A stretch of 64,000 bases of DNA from DASRWI01 sp035654655 (GTDB taxonomy: Bacteria > Bacteroidota > Ignavibacteria > Ignavibacteriales > Ignavibacteriaceae), in contig DASRWI010000032.1 in assembly GCA_035654655.1 (NCBI GenBank), positions 68,488 through 132,487 on the forward strand. Reading direction: 5' to 3'. The notes below the pieces were generated by a model. It had not been told where the DNA came from. It saw only the letters and a list, made by a program, of their open reading frames with translations, and did not search any database. Position 1 is the stretch's first letter. Each line of letters starts with the position of its first letter. The translations under genes were made by a program, and so were the position numbers. This document shows, in pieces, positions 56,601 through 64,000 of the stretch.

Positions 56601-59402
56601 AATATTGAAAGAGAAAATATTCTAGTTAATGACACTGTTGATGTTAAAGTGAAAATGAGAAACTTTGGAATAAACTTTCCTGAAGATTCAGTTACTGTTG
56701 AACTTTCTGCTGTTTCTCCTGATACCAGTTATATAATTGGTGTAATTAAAAGACCTTCATTCTCACAGGAAGATTCACTTGTATTCAAATGGGTTCCAAC
56801 TATCGGAGGTTTATTCGAATTAACTGCTAAAGTTAATCAAACTGACATAATTGCTGAAATGGATGGTACCGATAACACTGCAACCATAACTCATCCCGTT
56901 TTTGATATAAGTGACCCTGCAATAATTTCTCCAATAGATGGTTTTAGTACAGATTCATCAAAGGCGAATTTCCTTATTGCGGATATTGGATATTATGTTG
57001 GTATCGATCTTTATTATAACATACAAATAGATACCTCTGCTTTAATTGGTGAAAATCCAATGTTTAACATTAACAACATTGTCCCTTCTGAAGGAAGCCT
57101 TAAATATACAACAACCGATCTTCCAAGAGGTGTTTATTTTTGGAGAGCAAGAATTTTTGATGGTCAAAAATATGGGGTGTGGAGTCCTGTAAGAAGTTTC
57201 ATAATCGATGATAATCCTGTAAAAGGTTATTTAGCAAAAAATGAAGCTCTTAAAACATTTAGCACTTACAATATTAATTATAATCCTGTTGAAAAGAATT
57301 TAATACTTAATAATGACTATCTACCACCACGACCAAGTGATGAAAGATTTTTAGAAGATATTTTTGTAGATAGTACCTTCTCACAAATGGATAGTACTGG
57401 CTTAACAGCATTTACAACTGATGGTACCTATTTCTATTTTGGAAATATTTGGTACTATGCTGTAAATAACAATCCGCAAGGAAGAACTCCTATTTATAAA
57501 ATAGGAACAGGCAACAATGGAACAGTCAAAGGAAAGTATTATGGAACTGTAGGCTCTTTTAATGAACCAATTACAAATTCAATGGTATACTGTAGTGATG
57601 GATTTTTATATGTTCCGAGCTGGAGCGCTCAGACACTTCATAAAATAAATCCAACAACGGGTGAACAGATTCAAATTACGATTCCTGATGGATTAATAAG
57701 AAGTTCTGATGCAAAATCTGATTCAGGATTCTTTTATCTTAACTCTGATGGAAGATATGTATATAATCTTGCAATGAGAGATAGTTTAGGAAATGAAAAA
57801 TATGTACTAAGGATTTTTGATCCTTCTAATAATTGGCAAAAAGTTGAAGATAAAATGTTAGGGAGTACAAATTATCCGGGATTTTCAGGATTCTTTGTTG
57901 CTCACGGTTATATTTACCCCTATGAAAATTATAATAGCGGTTGGATGAGACGCATCAGATTATCAGATGGATTTTTTGAAGAGGAATGGTTAACAAGCTT
58001 AAACTTTCAGGGTTATTATGCATGGTCATATGACTGGAATAATGACGATGTTTATGCTTCTGTTTTTCGTTCATATGGATTTAAATCCAAGTTCACAAAA
58101 TTTACCGGAAGATACACAGATGCAATTGGTAATATTGTTACCAAGCCTGTTGGTCCTGCTTCAAAGTTTAATAGTGTCAATTTTGATATTGATACAACTA
58201 ATAGTTTAGGAAGTTATTCTGTTAAATTATTAGGGTATAATAAGCAAAATAGAAGTTGGAATATATTGGACACCAATATTACAAACAATTATTCGTTAGC
58301 TAATATAAAAGCAAATGAAATTACACAATTGAAATTTGCTTTTACTTTTGTGGATTCTTCCATAGGAACTTCTGAACCATTAAAATTCAAAAAAATAAAT
58401 ATTGATTATGAGGCATTACCTGAAGTAGTAGTTACGAAAAAAGATATCTTTTTTACTCCTGATTCTATGCTGCAGGGATTTCCTACAACCATTAATTTAA
58501 ATCTAAAAAATATTGGTGAATATATAGCAGATAGTGTTCACGTAAAATTCTTTTTGAATGGTTCGGATTCAAGTTTCTATGAAAAATATGTTGATGTTAA
58601 AAGTGATTCAGTTGCAAAAATAAATTATTCACTTGAAACATCTACTTTAGCTCCTGCTTCTTACCACAAAGTAAAAATGATAGCAAGTATGTCAAAATCT
58701 GAAATACTTACTTTCAATAATATAACTGAAAAAGAATTTTATGTTTCAAGAGATTCAACGAACCCAACTTTTGATATTACCTTTGATGGTAAGAAAATAA
58801 TCAATGGAGATATTGTTTCATCAAAACCGAAGATAGAAATATCTTTAAAAGATAATTCTCCATTACCTTTAACTGCAAATTATTTTACTTTGGTTTATAA
58901 TAATGTACCACTTAATATTTATAAACCTGAGTTTAAACTTGATTCTATTCCATATCCTAATACAGAATACAAAATAACCTGGACTCCTGAACTTCCTGAT
59001 GGAGAACATTCACTGTCAATACTGGCCAAAGATGCTTCGAATAACTTCTTTGATTCAACTTCTTATAAAGTAAACTTTACTGTTTATAATGAGTTTGATA
59101 TAAAGAATGTATTTAATTATCCGAATCCATTTAAAAATGATACTTATTTCACTTTTGAAATGAGAGGCGATAATAAAAAACCTGATGAATTTAAGATAAA
59201 AATTTATACAGTTGCTGGAAGGTTAATAAGGGACTTAATTGTTCCACCTGAAGAACTTACAATGGGTTTTAATAAGATTTATTGGGACGGCAGAGATAAC
59301 GACGGGGATGAAATTAGTAATGGCGTTTATTTGTATAAGGTCACAACTAAAAAAGATGATAAATCCATTTCTGTGATACAAAAATTAGCTAAAGTAAAGT
59401 AA
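53679..59402 (+). CDS. Giant C25 (gingipain/PorU-family) cysteine peptidase with T9SS/FlgD-like tail
   Basis: A 1907-residue protein. It has a signal peptide (about residues 1-20, ending HSLSFGQ), a gingipain-propeptide-like domain (about 25-200, with LRKPGEPWLPNVFVSLGVPQG), and a caspase-like C25 domain (about 600-960). Catalytic His835 is in NYYGHGGG and Cys867 in VFSVTCYTAHFDN. PELVFLGDMSYDYRE-type fold elements (VILLGDMSYDYRE) lie between. CARDB/Ig-like modules, a propeller-like section (about 1220-1500) and a C-terminal NYPNPFKN, IKIYTVAGRLIRDL, WDGRDNDGDE tail follow. PorU, the T9SS sortase, is usually ~1100-1300 residues, so this could be a PorU variant or a secreted peptidase. Confidence 0.85.
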   Translation: MNKYLLIFLSLAIFHSLSFGQNYKVIESNTSYTIIEYDFTNKYQIKDTLVDGNVLSFIKGDKFNLRKPGEPWLPNVFVSLGVPQGSNTRVTILNKEQVEFSNKFIVPTPENDPEVIKPDFKNPDVSIYQTNNYFPTSAAIIDNDFTMRYIRVNVVAVAPFQFNPVTRKLIFNKKIRVRVDHPESGDEVEGQYIDDANSVQFVENNLINKTVAKNWVRARLKGNNPLEEYWYSPSKDFIKIYLKEKGIYKLTFEQLVQAGMPSVVTDSLIAIYCNGAMVPYIFKDVNYDSIFNQGDYIQFVGFPPTPTAYTTVNIYNNSNVYWFTYNNNENGLRFQYKDANPIWYEKDYTSTIETMHYEKDSLYERLGYALNDQRDYWYWGKAASQQGNALSVFEGRFPGLANFKSDSNNINIRVELHGLTAINACSEDHHAAIYLTDRFIGDAYWDGQNKYLFETPITLNDTLNIYPDGNYIKVKADGGLCAYGNDEIRINWFEIDYWKDLRSIGGNHLTFKSVPGSFGQTKFWTYIWNTDTVNIFVPQKNQISRLPVLTDSDKSVVFTDSVKELTEYFCADDNYFLTPDSLVKDTPSDLRNLSNSADYIIIAHPKFKSNAEDLMAFRQAAFLDSSITNPRVKIVYTNEIYDEFSYGLLNPYALKDFVKYAFESWVKPAPMYVILLGDMSYDYRELSSLNKKNYVPSLPYHVSGYGQAVSDNLIVAVSGADPIPDLAIGRLSLESIEEGNILIDKIKHYPADNDKAWKKNILLLSSGMNAEDENRYGFNDANIKLENSYITPNGFTGTKVFRYPNRPEYLPYKGEGPEIRAQITKGANIVNYYGHGGGYQWDLVFTNDDIYALENGGRLPVVFSVTCYTAHFDNQDVFGEQFIKVPNKGAIGFFGSSGLTLWVVGPYINEIIFGEILSNKNYNIGKSIMFGKAAVANFSYHYLDQVTLLTYLGDPGMNLAFPNKPDFNIKSSDINIERENILVNDTVDVKVKMRNFGINFPEDSVTVELSAVSPDTSYIIGVIKRPSFSQEDSLVFKWVPTIGGLFELTAKVNQTDIIAEMDGTDNTATITHPVFDISDPAIISPIDGFSTDSSKANFLIADIGYYVGIDLYYNIQIDTSALIGENPMFNINNIVPSEGSLKYTTTDLPRGVYFWRARIFDGQKYGVWSPVRSFIIDDNPVKGYLAKNEALKTFSTYNINYNPVEKNLILNNDYLPPRPSDERFLEDIFVDSTFSQMDSTGLTAFTTDGTYFYFGNIWYYAVNNNPQGRTPIYKIGTGNNGTVKGKYYGTVGSFNEPITNSMVYCSDGFLYVPSWSAQTLHKINPTTGEQIQITIPDGLIRSSDAKSDSGFFYLNSDGRYVYNLAMRDSLGNEKYVLRIFDPSNNWQKVEDKMLGSTNYPGFSGFFVAHGYIYPYENYNSGWMRRIRLSDGFFEEEWLTSLNFQGYYAWSYDWNNDDVYASVFRSYGFKSKFTKFTGRYTDAIGNIVTKPVGPASKFNSVNFDIDTTNSLGSYSVKLLGYNKQNRSWNILDTNITNNYSLANIKANEITQLKFAFTFVDSSIGTSEPLKFKKINIDYEALPEVVVTKKDIFFTPDSMLQGFPTTINLNLKNIGEYIADSVHVKFFLNGSDSSFYEKYVDVKSDSVAKINYSLETSTLAPASYHKVKMIASMSKSEILTFNNITEKEFYVSRDSTNPTFDITFDGKKIINGDIVSSKPKIEISLKDNSPLPLTANYFTLVYNNVPLNIYKPEFKLDSIPYPNTEYKITWTPELPDGEHSLSILAKDASNNFFDSTSYKVNFTVYNEFDIKNVFNYPNPFKNDTYFTFEMRGDNKKPDEFKIKIYTVAGRLIRDLIVPPEELTMGFNKIYWDGRDNDGDEISNGVYLYKVTTKKDDKSISVIQKLAKVK

Positions 59403-59434
59403 CTCCTATATTTTATCAAACAAATTTTATACTT

Positions 59435-59464
59435 GAGAGGCTCACTTGCCTCTCTTTATTTTTT
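59435..59464 (+). terminator. Intrinsic terminator between the C25 peptidase gene and glmS
   Basis: GAGAGGC / GCCTCTC (59435-59441 and 59448-59454) with a 6-nt loop, followed by TTTATTTTTT. Confidence 0.85.
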
Positions 59465-59484
59465 CACTTAAAGAGGAAGATGGT

Positions 59485-61311
59485 ATGTGCGGAATAATCG
59501 GATATATCGGTGATAAAAATTGTATTCCTATTTTGATAAATGGCTTAAAAAGATTGGAATACAGAGGTTACGATTCGGCTGGAATTGGAGTATTAAATGA
59601 ACCTCGTCTTGTTAAAAATAAAGGAAAAGTTTCTTTACTTGAAGAAAAAATTGAAGGTGGAAATTATTCTTCTAAAATTGGAATAGGACATACCAGATGG
59701 GCAACACACGGAATTCCAAATGAAATAAATGCACACCCACATCATAATACTGATAAAAACTTATTTGTAATTCATAACGGAATTATTGAAAATTTTCAAA
59801 CACTAAAAATTGCCCTACAAAATAAAGGCTATAAGTTTTACAGCGATACTGATACTGAAGTTCTTCCTCATCTTATAGATAGTTTTCTTAATGCAGGGAA
59901 TGACCTTGTAAAATCAGTTCGACTTGCTCTAAACGAAGTTGAGGGTACTTATGGCTTAGCAGTTATTTATGAAAAAGAACCTGATAAAATTATTGCTGCT
60001 AAAAAAGGTTCACCTTTATTAATTGGTATTGGTGAAAAAGAAAATTTTATAGCTTCTGATGTTTCTGCAATTCTTGCACATACTAAACAAGTAGTATATC
60101 TGGAAGATGGAGAATTGGCAGTTATTTCCAAAGATAAAGTTACCTGCAAAAACATTAAAGATGATGAAATTATTAAAGAGATTCACGATATAACTCTAAC
60201 TCTTGAAGAAATTGATAAAGGGGGTTATCCTCATTTTATGCTTAAGGAAATTATGGCTCAGCCTGATTCAGTCTGTGATTCTATGCGAGGAAGATTGTTA
60301 TTAAATGAAGGTACTGCAAAACTTGGTGGATTGGAAAATGTAATCGATAAAATTCTGCAATCAAAAAGAATCATTATATCAGCCTGTGGAACATCCTGGC
60401 ATGCAGCTCTTGTTGGGGAGTATATGTTCGAACAATTTCTAAGAGTTCCTGTTGAAGTTGAATATGCATCAGAGTTCAGATATAGAAATCCAATTATAAA
60501 TAAAGATGATACCATCTTTTTTATTTCACAAAGTGGTGAAACCGCAGATACTTTAGCGGCATTAAAAGAAGCTAAAAATAAAGGTGCATTAGTCCTTGGA
60601 ATATGTAATGTTGTTGGAAGTTCTATTGCAAGAGAGAGCATTGCTGGCTCATACATTCACGCTGGTCCTGAAATAGGAGTAGCATCTACAAAAGCCTTCA
60701 CATCTCAGCTTACAGTATTAGCATTAATTACTTTATTGCTTGCACGCAAAAAAGATATGAGTTTGGCAGATGGTAAAGTAATTTGTTCAGAGCTTGAAAG
60801 TATTCCCGCTAAAATTGAACAAATATTAAAATTAAATAGTCAAATAGAATATATTGCTTCAGAATTTCAAGATGCTAAAAACTTTTTGTATCTCGGAAGA
60901 GGATACAACTTTCCTGTAGCTTTGGAAGGTGCGCTTAAACTTAAGGAAATATCATACATCCACGCTGAAGGTTATCCTGCTGCAGAAATGAAACATGGAC
61001 CAATTGCATTGATAGATGAAAATATGCCAGCAGTTTTTATTGCTCCAAAAGATTCAACTTATGAAAAAATTATTAGTAATATTCAGGAAGTTAAAGCCAG
61101 AAAAGGGAAGATTATTGCCATAGCAAGTGAAGACGATGATAAGATAGATTCTTTAGTTGATTACACGATAAAAATACCTAAAACAATAAGGATGTTAACT
61201 CCAATATTGACTGTTATACCTTTGCAGTTATTGGCATATCATATTGCAGTCAAAAAAGGTCTAAATGTAGATCAGCCAAGAAATTTAGCAAAAAGCGTAA
61301 CTGTAGAGTAA
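59485..61311 (+). CDS. glmS: Glutamine-fructose-6-phosphate aminotransferase GlmS
   Basis: 608 residues from the ATG at 59485, chosen because Cys2 (MCGIIGYIG) must follow the processed Met as the N-terminal nucleophile; an upstream frame start at 59446 lies inside a terminator. The glutaminase domain (1-~235) has YRGYDSAGIGV, IGHTRWATHG and HNGIIEN. The two SIS domains carry ACGTSWHAALVGEYMFE, SQSGETADTLAALKEA and EGALKLKEISYIHAEGYPAAEMKHGPIALID. It makes glucosamine-6-phosphate, the precursor of UDP-GlcNAc needed by the adjacent glycan pathway. No glmS ribozyme is seen upstream. Confidence 0.97.
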   Translation: MCGIIGYIGDKNCIPILINGLKRLEYRGYDSAGIGVLNEPRLVKNKGKVSLLEEKIEGGNYSSKIGIGHTRWATHGIPNEINAHPHHNTDKNLFVIHNGIIENFQTLKIALQNKGYKFYSDTDTEVLPHLIDSFLNAGNDLVKSVRLALNEVEGTYGLAVIYEKEPDKIIAAKKGSPLLIGIGEKENFIASDVSAILAHTKQVVYLEDGELAVISKDKVTCKNIKDDEIIKEIHDITLTLEEIDKGGYPHFMLKEIMAQPDSVCDSMRGRLLLNEGTAKLGGLENVIDKILQSKRIIISACGTSWHAALVGEYMFEQFLRVPVEVEYASEFRYRNPIINKDDTIFFISQSGETADTLAALKEAKNKGALVLGICNVVGSSIARESIAGSYIHAGPEIGVASTKAFTSQLTVLALITLLLARKKDMSLADGKVICSELESIPAKIEQILKLNSQIEYIASEFQDAKNFLYLGRGYNFPVALEGALKLKEISYIHAEGYPAAEMKHGPIALIDENMPAVFIAPKDSTYEKIISNIQEVKARKGKIIAIASEDDDKIDSLVDYTIKIPKTIRMLTPILTVIPLQLLAYHIAVKKGLNVDQPRNLAKSVTVE

Positions 61312-61338
61312 AAAATATCAAATAATTTTCAATTTTGT

Positions 61339-61369
61339 TTTGAAGTTTAGGCAAAAAATCATATTTTTG
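61339..61369 (+). promoter_or_regulatory. Bacteroidota-type promoter for tRNA-Phe
   Basis: TTTG at 61339-61342, a 19-bp spacer, then TATTTTTG at 61362-61369, an exact TAnnTTTG. The 5' end of the tRNA is 17 bp beyond it. Primary sigma factors of Bacteroidota recognise TTTG/TAnnTTTG elements; use of the same rule here is inference. Confidence 0.5.
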
Positions 61370-61385
61370 AGTTCTAAAATTTTAT

Positions 61386-61458
61386 GGGCAGGTAGCTCAG
61401 TCGGTAGAGCAAAGGACTGAAAATCCTTGTGTCGGCGGTTCAATTCCGTCCCTGCCCA
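61386..61458 (+). tRNA. tRNA-Phe (GAA)
   Basis: A 73-nt cloverleaf: acceptor GGGCAGG pairs with CCTGCCC, D stem GCTC/GAGC, anticodon stem AAGGA/TCCTT with loop CTGAAAA (anticodon GAA at 61419-61421), and T arm GGCGG-TTCAATT-CCGTC with one G-U pair. The discriminator is A73. The CCA end is not fully encoded. Confidence 0.97.
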
Positions 61459-61462
61459 CCTT

Positions 61463-61491
61463 AACCCGCATCAACCGAGTGCGGGTTTTTT
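61463..61491 (+). terminator. Intrinsic terminator after tRNA-Phe
   Basis: AACCCGCA / TGCGGGTT (61463-61470 and 61480-61487) with a 9-nt loop, then a run of T residues. Confidence 0.9.
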
Positions 61492-61501
61492 ATTTTAAAT
61501 A

Positions 61502-61957
61502 TTATAAGAATTTAATTTTAACCTTATTTAAATACATCCTATACTGCTCACCATATTTTTCTTCAAGAAATTTATATTCTTCTTTGATGTAATGATGAAA
61601 TACAATATAAAAGATTACTACTGTAGTTAAAATTATCCAGGAATTGAAAAGAAGACATAGTCCCGGAACAATAAAAATTATGTATGAAGCATACATTGGA
61701 TTTCTAAGAACAATATAAATTCCATCAGTCATTAATTTTTCTTCATTGAAGGATTTAATTACTTTTCTTCCAAGATAAGCTAAACTTATTATCCCTAACA
61801 GTATTAATATAATACCTGCAATTAATAATGATGAGTAATTATTTTCAGTAATTAGGAAAAAAGGTTTTGTAAGGTAATGAATGATAATTACAGTAATGAG
61901 ATAGGAAAATGCAGGGATACCTATTTTGGGTCCAACTCCAAGAACGTTCATAATCAT
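61502..61957 (-). CDS. Isoprenylcysteine carboxyl-methyltransferase-like membrane protein
   Basis: A 151-residue protein with about four hydrophobic helices. The C-terminal half has the ICMT/PEMT-type cofactor motif: DGIYIVLRNPMYASYIIFIVPGLCLLFNSW, then EEYKFLEEKYGEQYRMYLNKV. The R-N-P-MY and late E-E residues are those that bind SAM and the substrate head group in this family. The bacterial substrate is unknown; phospholipid or small-molecule methylation is possible. Confidence 0.75.
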   Translation of the reverse strand: MIMNVLGVGPKIGIPAFSYLITVIIIHYLTKPFFLITENNYSSLLIAGIILILLGIISLAYLGRKVIKSFNEEKLMTDGIYIVLRNPMYASYIIFIVPGLCLLFNSWIILTTVVIFYIVFHHYIKEEYKFLEEKYGEQYRMYLNKVKIKFL

Positions 61958-62122
61958 TCCTTATAATATTTTAAATTATGATTTTAAAATTATGTTGTTC
62001 GCATATTTATTCAAAATCATTCTGATGTAAATTATCTATTTTGAATTTCTATTCAATTTGTTTAATTAACTCTATAACTTTTTCATCATTATTTACTTTA
62101 TAAGAAAAATTGAAAGTGACAT

Positions 62123-62818
62123 ATGGAAAAGAGATGTCAAATTTGTGGAAGAGATGAATCTAAAGTTGAAATCCTTCCTGCTATAATAGCAAGACCTTCA
62201 TTGGTACAGCTAATTAAAAATGAGCATCCTAATTGGAAACAAAAAGGTTTCATTTGCATAGATGACCTTGAAAAATATCGTAAGAAATATTTAAGAAAAT
62301 TAATAGAAGATGAAAAAGGAGAACTATCAGACCTTGAATTGGATGTGTTTAATAAGCTATCTGATTATGAAATTATTTCTGCACACGAAAATAAAGATTA
62401 TGAAAGTAAATTGACGTTTGGTCAGAAAGTAGCTGACCGTATTGCTTCTTTTGGAGGAAGCTGGAAGTTTATTATAATTTTTATTGTAACACTTATTCTT
62501 TGGATAACGGTAAACTCAGTCTATTTTATTATTAAACCATTTGATCCCTTCCCGTTTATTTTGCTTAACCTTGTTCTATCCTGTATAGCTGCTCTTCAGG
62601 CACCGGTAATTATGATGAGTCAAAATCGACAGGAAAGCAGAGATAGACATCGTGCTGAACAGGATTATAAAATTAATTTGAAATCTGAATTGGAACTTAG
62701 GCAGCTTCATCAAAAAATTGACCACCTTTTAATACATCAGTGGGAGCGAATGACTGATATACAGGAACTACAAATTGAGATGCTTACGGAAATGAGAAAG
62801 CCTAATGATAAAAAATAA
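62123..62818 (+). CDS. DUF1003 membrane protein with N-terminal zinc-knuckle-like motif
   Basis: A 231-residue protein. It starts with RCQICGRDESKVEILPAI, a CxxC pair. Two membrane segments follow (about 114-138 and 146-166) in the DUF1003 core DRIASFGGSWKFIIIFIVTLILWITVNSVYF, FDPFPFILLNLVLSCIAALQAPVIMMSQNRQE. A basic/charged coiled C-terminal tail ends the protein. Function is unknown for the family. It lies between divergent or convergent single genes, so it is probably monocistronic. Confidence 0.8.
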   Translation: MEKRCQICGRDESKVEILPAIIARPSLVQLIKNEHPNWKQKGFICIDDLEKYRKKYLRKLIEDEKGELSDLELDVFNKLSDYEIISAHENKDYESKLTFGQKVADRIASFGGSWKFIIIFIVTLILWITVNSVYFIIKPFDPFPFILLNLVLSCIAALQAPVIMMSQNRQESRDRHRAEQDYKINLKSELELRQLHQKIDHLLIHQWERMTDIQELQIEMLTEMRKPNDKK

Positions 62819-62838
62819 AGCTGCCATTAGATATATAA

Positions 62839-63837
62839 TTACTTATTTAAGGATTTCATTGCAGTTTCAGGATAACGGAGACCTTTAGCTGCTCCACGTG
62901 GAACTAACTCATTAATCCTTTCAACATCCTCTGCATTTAGTTTAACGTTCATTGTACCGATATTTTCTTCCAGGTATTTTCTTTTCTTAGTCCCAACTAA
63001 AGGAATTACATTTTCCTGCATCAATAACCAGGCGATTGCAAGTTGAGCCAGTGTGCAGTTCTTTTCCTTTGCAATAACTTCAAGTTTATTAAGAATGCTA
63101 ACATTTTCATCCAGATTTTCTTTTTTAAATCTTGGATGATTCCTTCTTAAATCATCTTCTGGAATATCTTCAAACTTCTTAAATCTTCCTGTTAAAAACC
63201 CACGTCCTAAAGGACTATATGCAACAAAGCCTATCCCTATTTCTTGACAGGTAGGAAGAATTTCCTCTTCAACATCTCTTGTCCATAAAGAAAATTCTGT
63301 TTGTAATGCAGCAATATTATGCACATTATTTGCTCTAATTATTGTTCCGACTGAAGCTTCAGATAATCCTAAATATCTAACCTTACCTTCTTTAACTAAA
63401 TCGGACATAGCACCGACTGTTTCTTCAATAGGAACTTCAACATCAACTCTATGCTGATAATACAAATCAAAATAATCTACCTTTAATCTTTTCAGACTTG
63501 CATCGCAAGCACTTCTAACATATTCAGGCTTTCCACTTATTCCTAAATACTGACCTTCCTTGTTCCTTACATTGCCAAACTTAGTTGCAAGAATTACTTT
63601 ATCTCTTCTGTCTTTAATAGCTTCACCTACTAGCTTTTCATTTTCTCCAACGCCATACATATCAGCAGTATCAAGAAAATTTACACCGAGTTCAATAGCA
63701 CGATGAATAGTTGCAATAGATTCCTTATCATCTCTATCACTATAAAAATCCGACATACCCATACAACCTAAACCTATTGCTGAAACTTTCAATCCTGAAC
63801 GTCCTAATTCAACCTGAGAAATTAATTCTGTATTCAT
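62839..63837 (-). CDS. Aldo/keto reductase
   Basis: A 332-residue TIM-barrel NADPH-dependent oxidoreductase. The catalytic tetrad is visible as Asp and Tyr in LDTADMYGVGENE, Lys in VILATKFG and His in YYQHRVD. NADPH-binding sequence near the C-terminus is VIPLVGTKKRKYLEENI. It resembles the AKR11/12-like YghZ/IolS group acting on small aldehydes. No operon partners are on the minus strand. Confidence 0.9.
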   Translation of the reverse strand: MNTELISQVELGRSGLKVSAIGLGCMGMSDFYSDRDDKESIATIHRAIELGVNFLDTADMYGVGENEKLVGEAIKDRRDKVILATKFGNVRNKEGQYLGISGKPEYVRSACDASLKRLKVDYFDLYYQHRVDVEVPIEETVGAMSDLVKEGKVRYLGLSEASVGTIIRANNVHNIAALQTEFSLWTRDVEEEILPTCQEIGIGFVAYSPLGRGFLTGRFKKFEDIPEDDLRRNHPRFKKENLDENVSILNKLEVIAKEKNCTLAQLAIAWLLMQENVIPLVGTKKRKYLEENIGTMNVKLNAEDVERINELVPRGAAKGLRYPETAMKSLNK

Positions 63838-63947
63838 ATTACTTACCTTAATTCAAATTATAATTTGTTAAAATATTAAAAATAAGTGATAGTGGTGATG
63901 ATGTAAGAATTAATTATTTTAGTAGTAGACTTTTATAGGAGTTCTCT

Positions 63948-64000
63948 ATGAAACAATGGTATGAGGAACTTTTTGAAAATTATGCACTCAAGTATGAGAA
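63948..64000 (+). CDS. 5' end of a probable SAM-dependent methyltransferase (truncated by the window)
   Basis: An ATG at 63948 after a good TAGGAG ribosome-binding site opens the frame MKQWYEELFENYALKYE, which runs off the window. The W-Y-E-x-L-F-E-N-Y-A start is common in class I methyltransferases of this type, but only 17 residues are visible. Confidence 0.4.
   Translation, partial: MKQWYEELFENYALKYE

Noticed and set aside
59446..59484. Upstream in-frame start for GlmS
   Set aside because: It lies in a terminator hairpin and would bury the essential N-terminal Cys.
59403..59484. glmS ribozyme upstream of glmS
   Set aside because: Only ~80 bp separate the genes and most of that is a terminator; there is no room for the ribozyme core.

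Overview
The window comes from an AT-rich (roughly 30% G+C by eye) Gram-negative bacterium of the Bacteroidota/Chlorobiota/Ignavibacteriota superphylum, most likely an anaerobic or facultative Ignavibacteria-type lineage. The evidence is: several secreted proteins with type IX secretion (T9SS) C-terminal tails of the NYPNPFNP type; two proteins with gingipain/PorU-like C25-associated tails; the long, insertion-bearing form of IspG; a Wzi-type outer-membrane protein; a TAnnTTTG-type promoter before the tRNA; and a complete HdrCBA-FlxDCBA electron-transfer operon typical of anaerobes. This placement is inference from gene content, not from a marker phylogeny.

Layout. 1-2.4 kb: tail of a large T9SS-exported protein, a small Fn3-like T9SS cargo and an outer-membrane barrel. 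2.4-8.7 kb: HAD phosphatase and a phosphoesterase/beta-propeller fusion (minus strand), an RlmI-type methyltransferase, a YeaQ-like membrane protein, a MarR regulator, a sirtuin and a YhaM-like HD nuclease. 8.7-11.3 kb: a small orphan, a Thr/Gly/Ser-rich exported protein with SRGNT repeats, and a small acidic/basic hypothetical protein. 11.3-22.4 kb: core genes (ferredoxin, dnaG, ispG, a Nif3-like protein, a CdsZ-like zinc-ribbon protein, rnpB, recJ, yebC, ruvC, ruvA, an FAH-family hydrolase). 22.4-26.9 kb: an exported amidotransferase-fold protein, clpX and a TPR lipoprotein/periplasmic protein on the minus strand.

26.9-28.3 kb is the most unusual stretch. It holds six short palindromes at a ~48-nt period, a large fold-back element, a degenerate copy of the last codons of pdxJ, a REP/BIME-like hairpin pair, and then intact pdxJ, which has visibly higher G+C than its neighbours. 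28.6-32.1 kb holds two T9SS cargo proteins. 32.2-34.3 kb is groES-groEL behind a perfect CIRCE operator. 34.4-38.4 kb holds a pectate-lyase-like protein and a tandem AAA protein whose second ATPase module has lost key residues.

38.8-45.4 kb is a tightly packed seven-gene operon, hdrC-hdrB-hdrA-flxD-flxC-flxB-flxA. It is predicted to couple NAD(P)H oxidation to ferredoxin and a disulfide substrate by flavin-based electron bifurcation. 45.5-47.6 kb is a BNR-repeat T9SS protein interrupted by a single in-frame TGA where a Trp codon is expected. 47.6-48.25 kb is non-coding with fold-back repeats. 48.25-53.6 kb is a surface-glycan locus (aminotransferase, PglC-like sugar transferase, PglF/CapD-like dehydratase, Wzi-like protein). 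53.7-59.4 kb encodes a 1907-residue C25 (gingipain-family) peptidase. 59.5-64 kb holds glmS, tRNA-Phe, an isoprenylcysteine-methyltransferase-like membrane protein, a DUF1003 protein, an aldo/keto reductase and the start of a probable methyltransferase.

There is no CRISPR array, no intact insertion sequence and no prophage. The strongest candidates for something undescribed are the periodic palindrome array with its neighbouring pdxJ scar, the SRGNT-repeat protein, and the fold-back repeat family that recurs at three intergenic sites.
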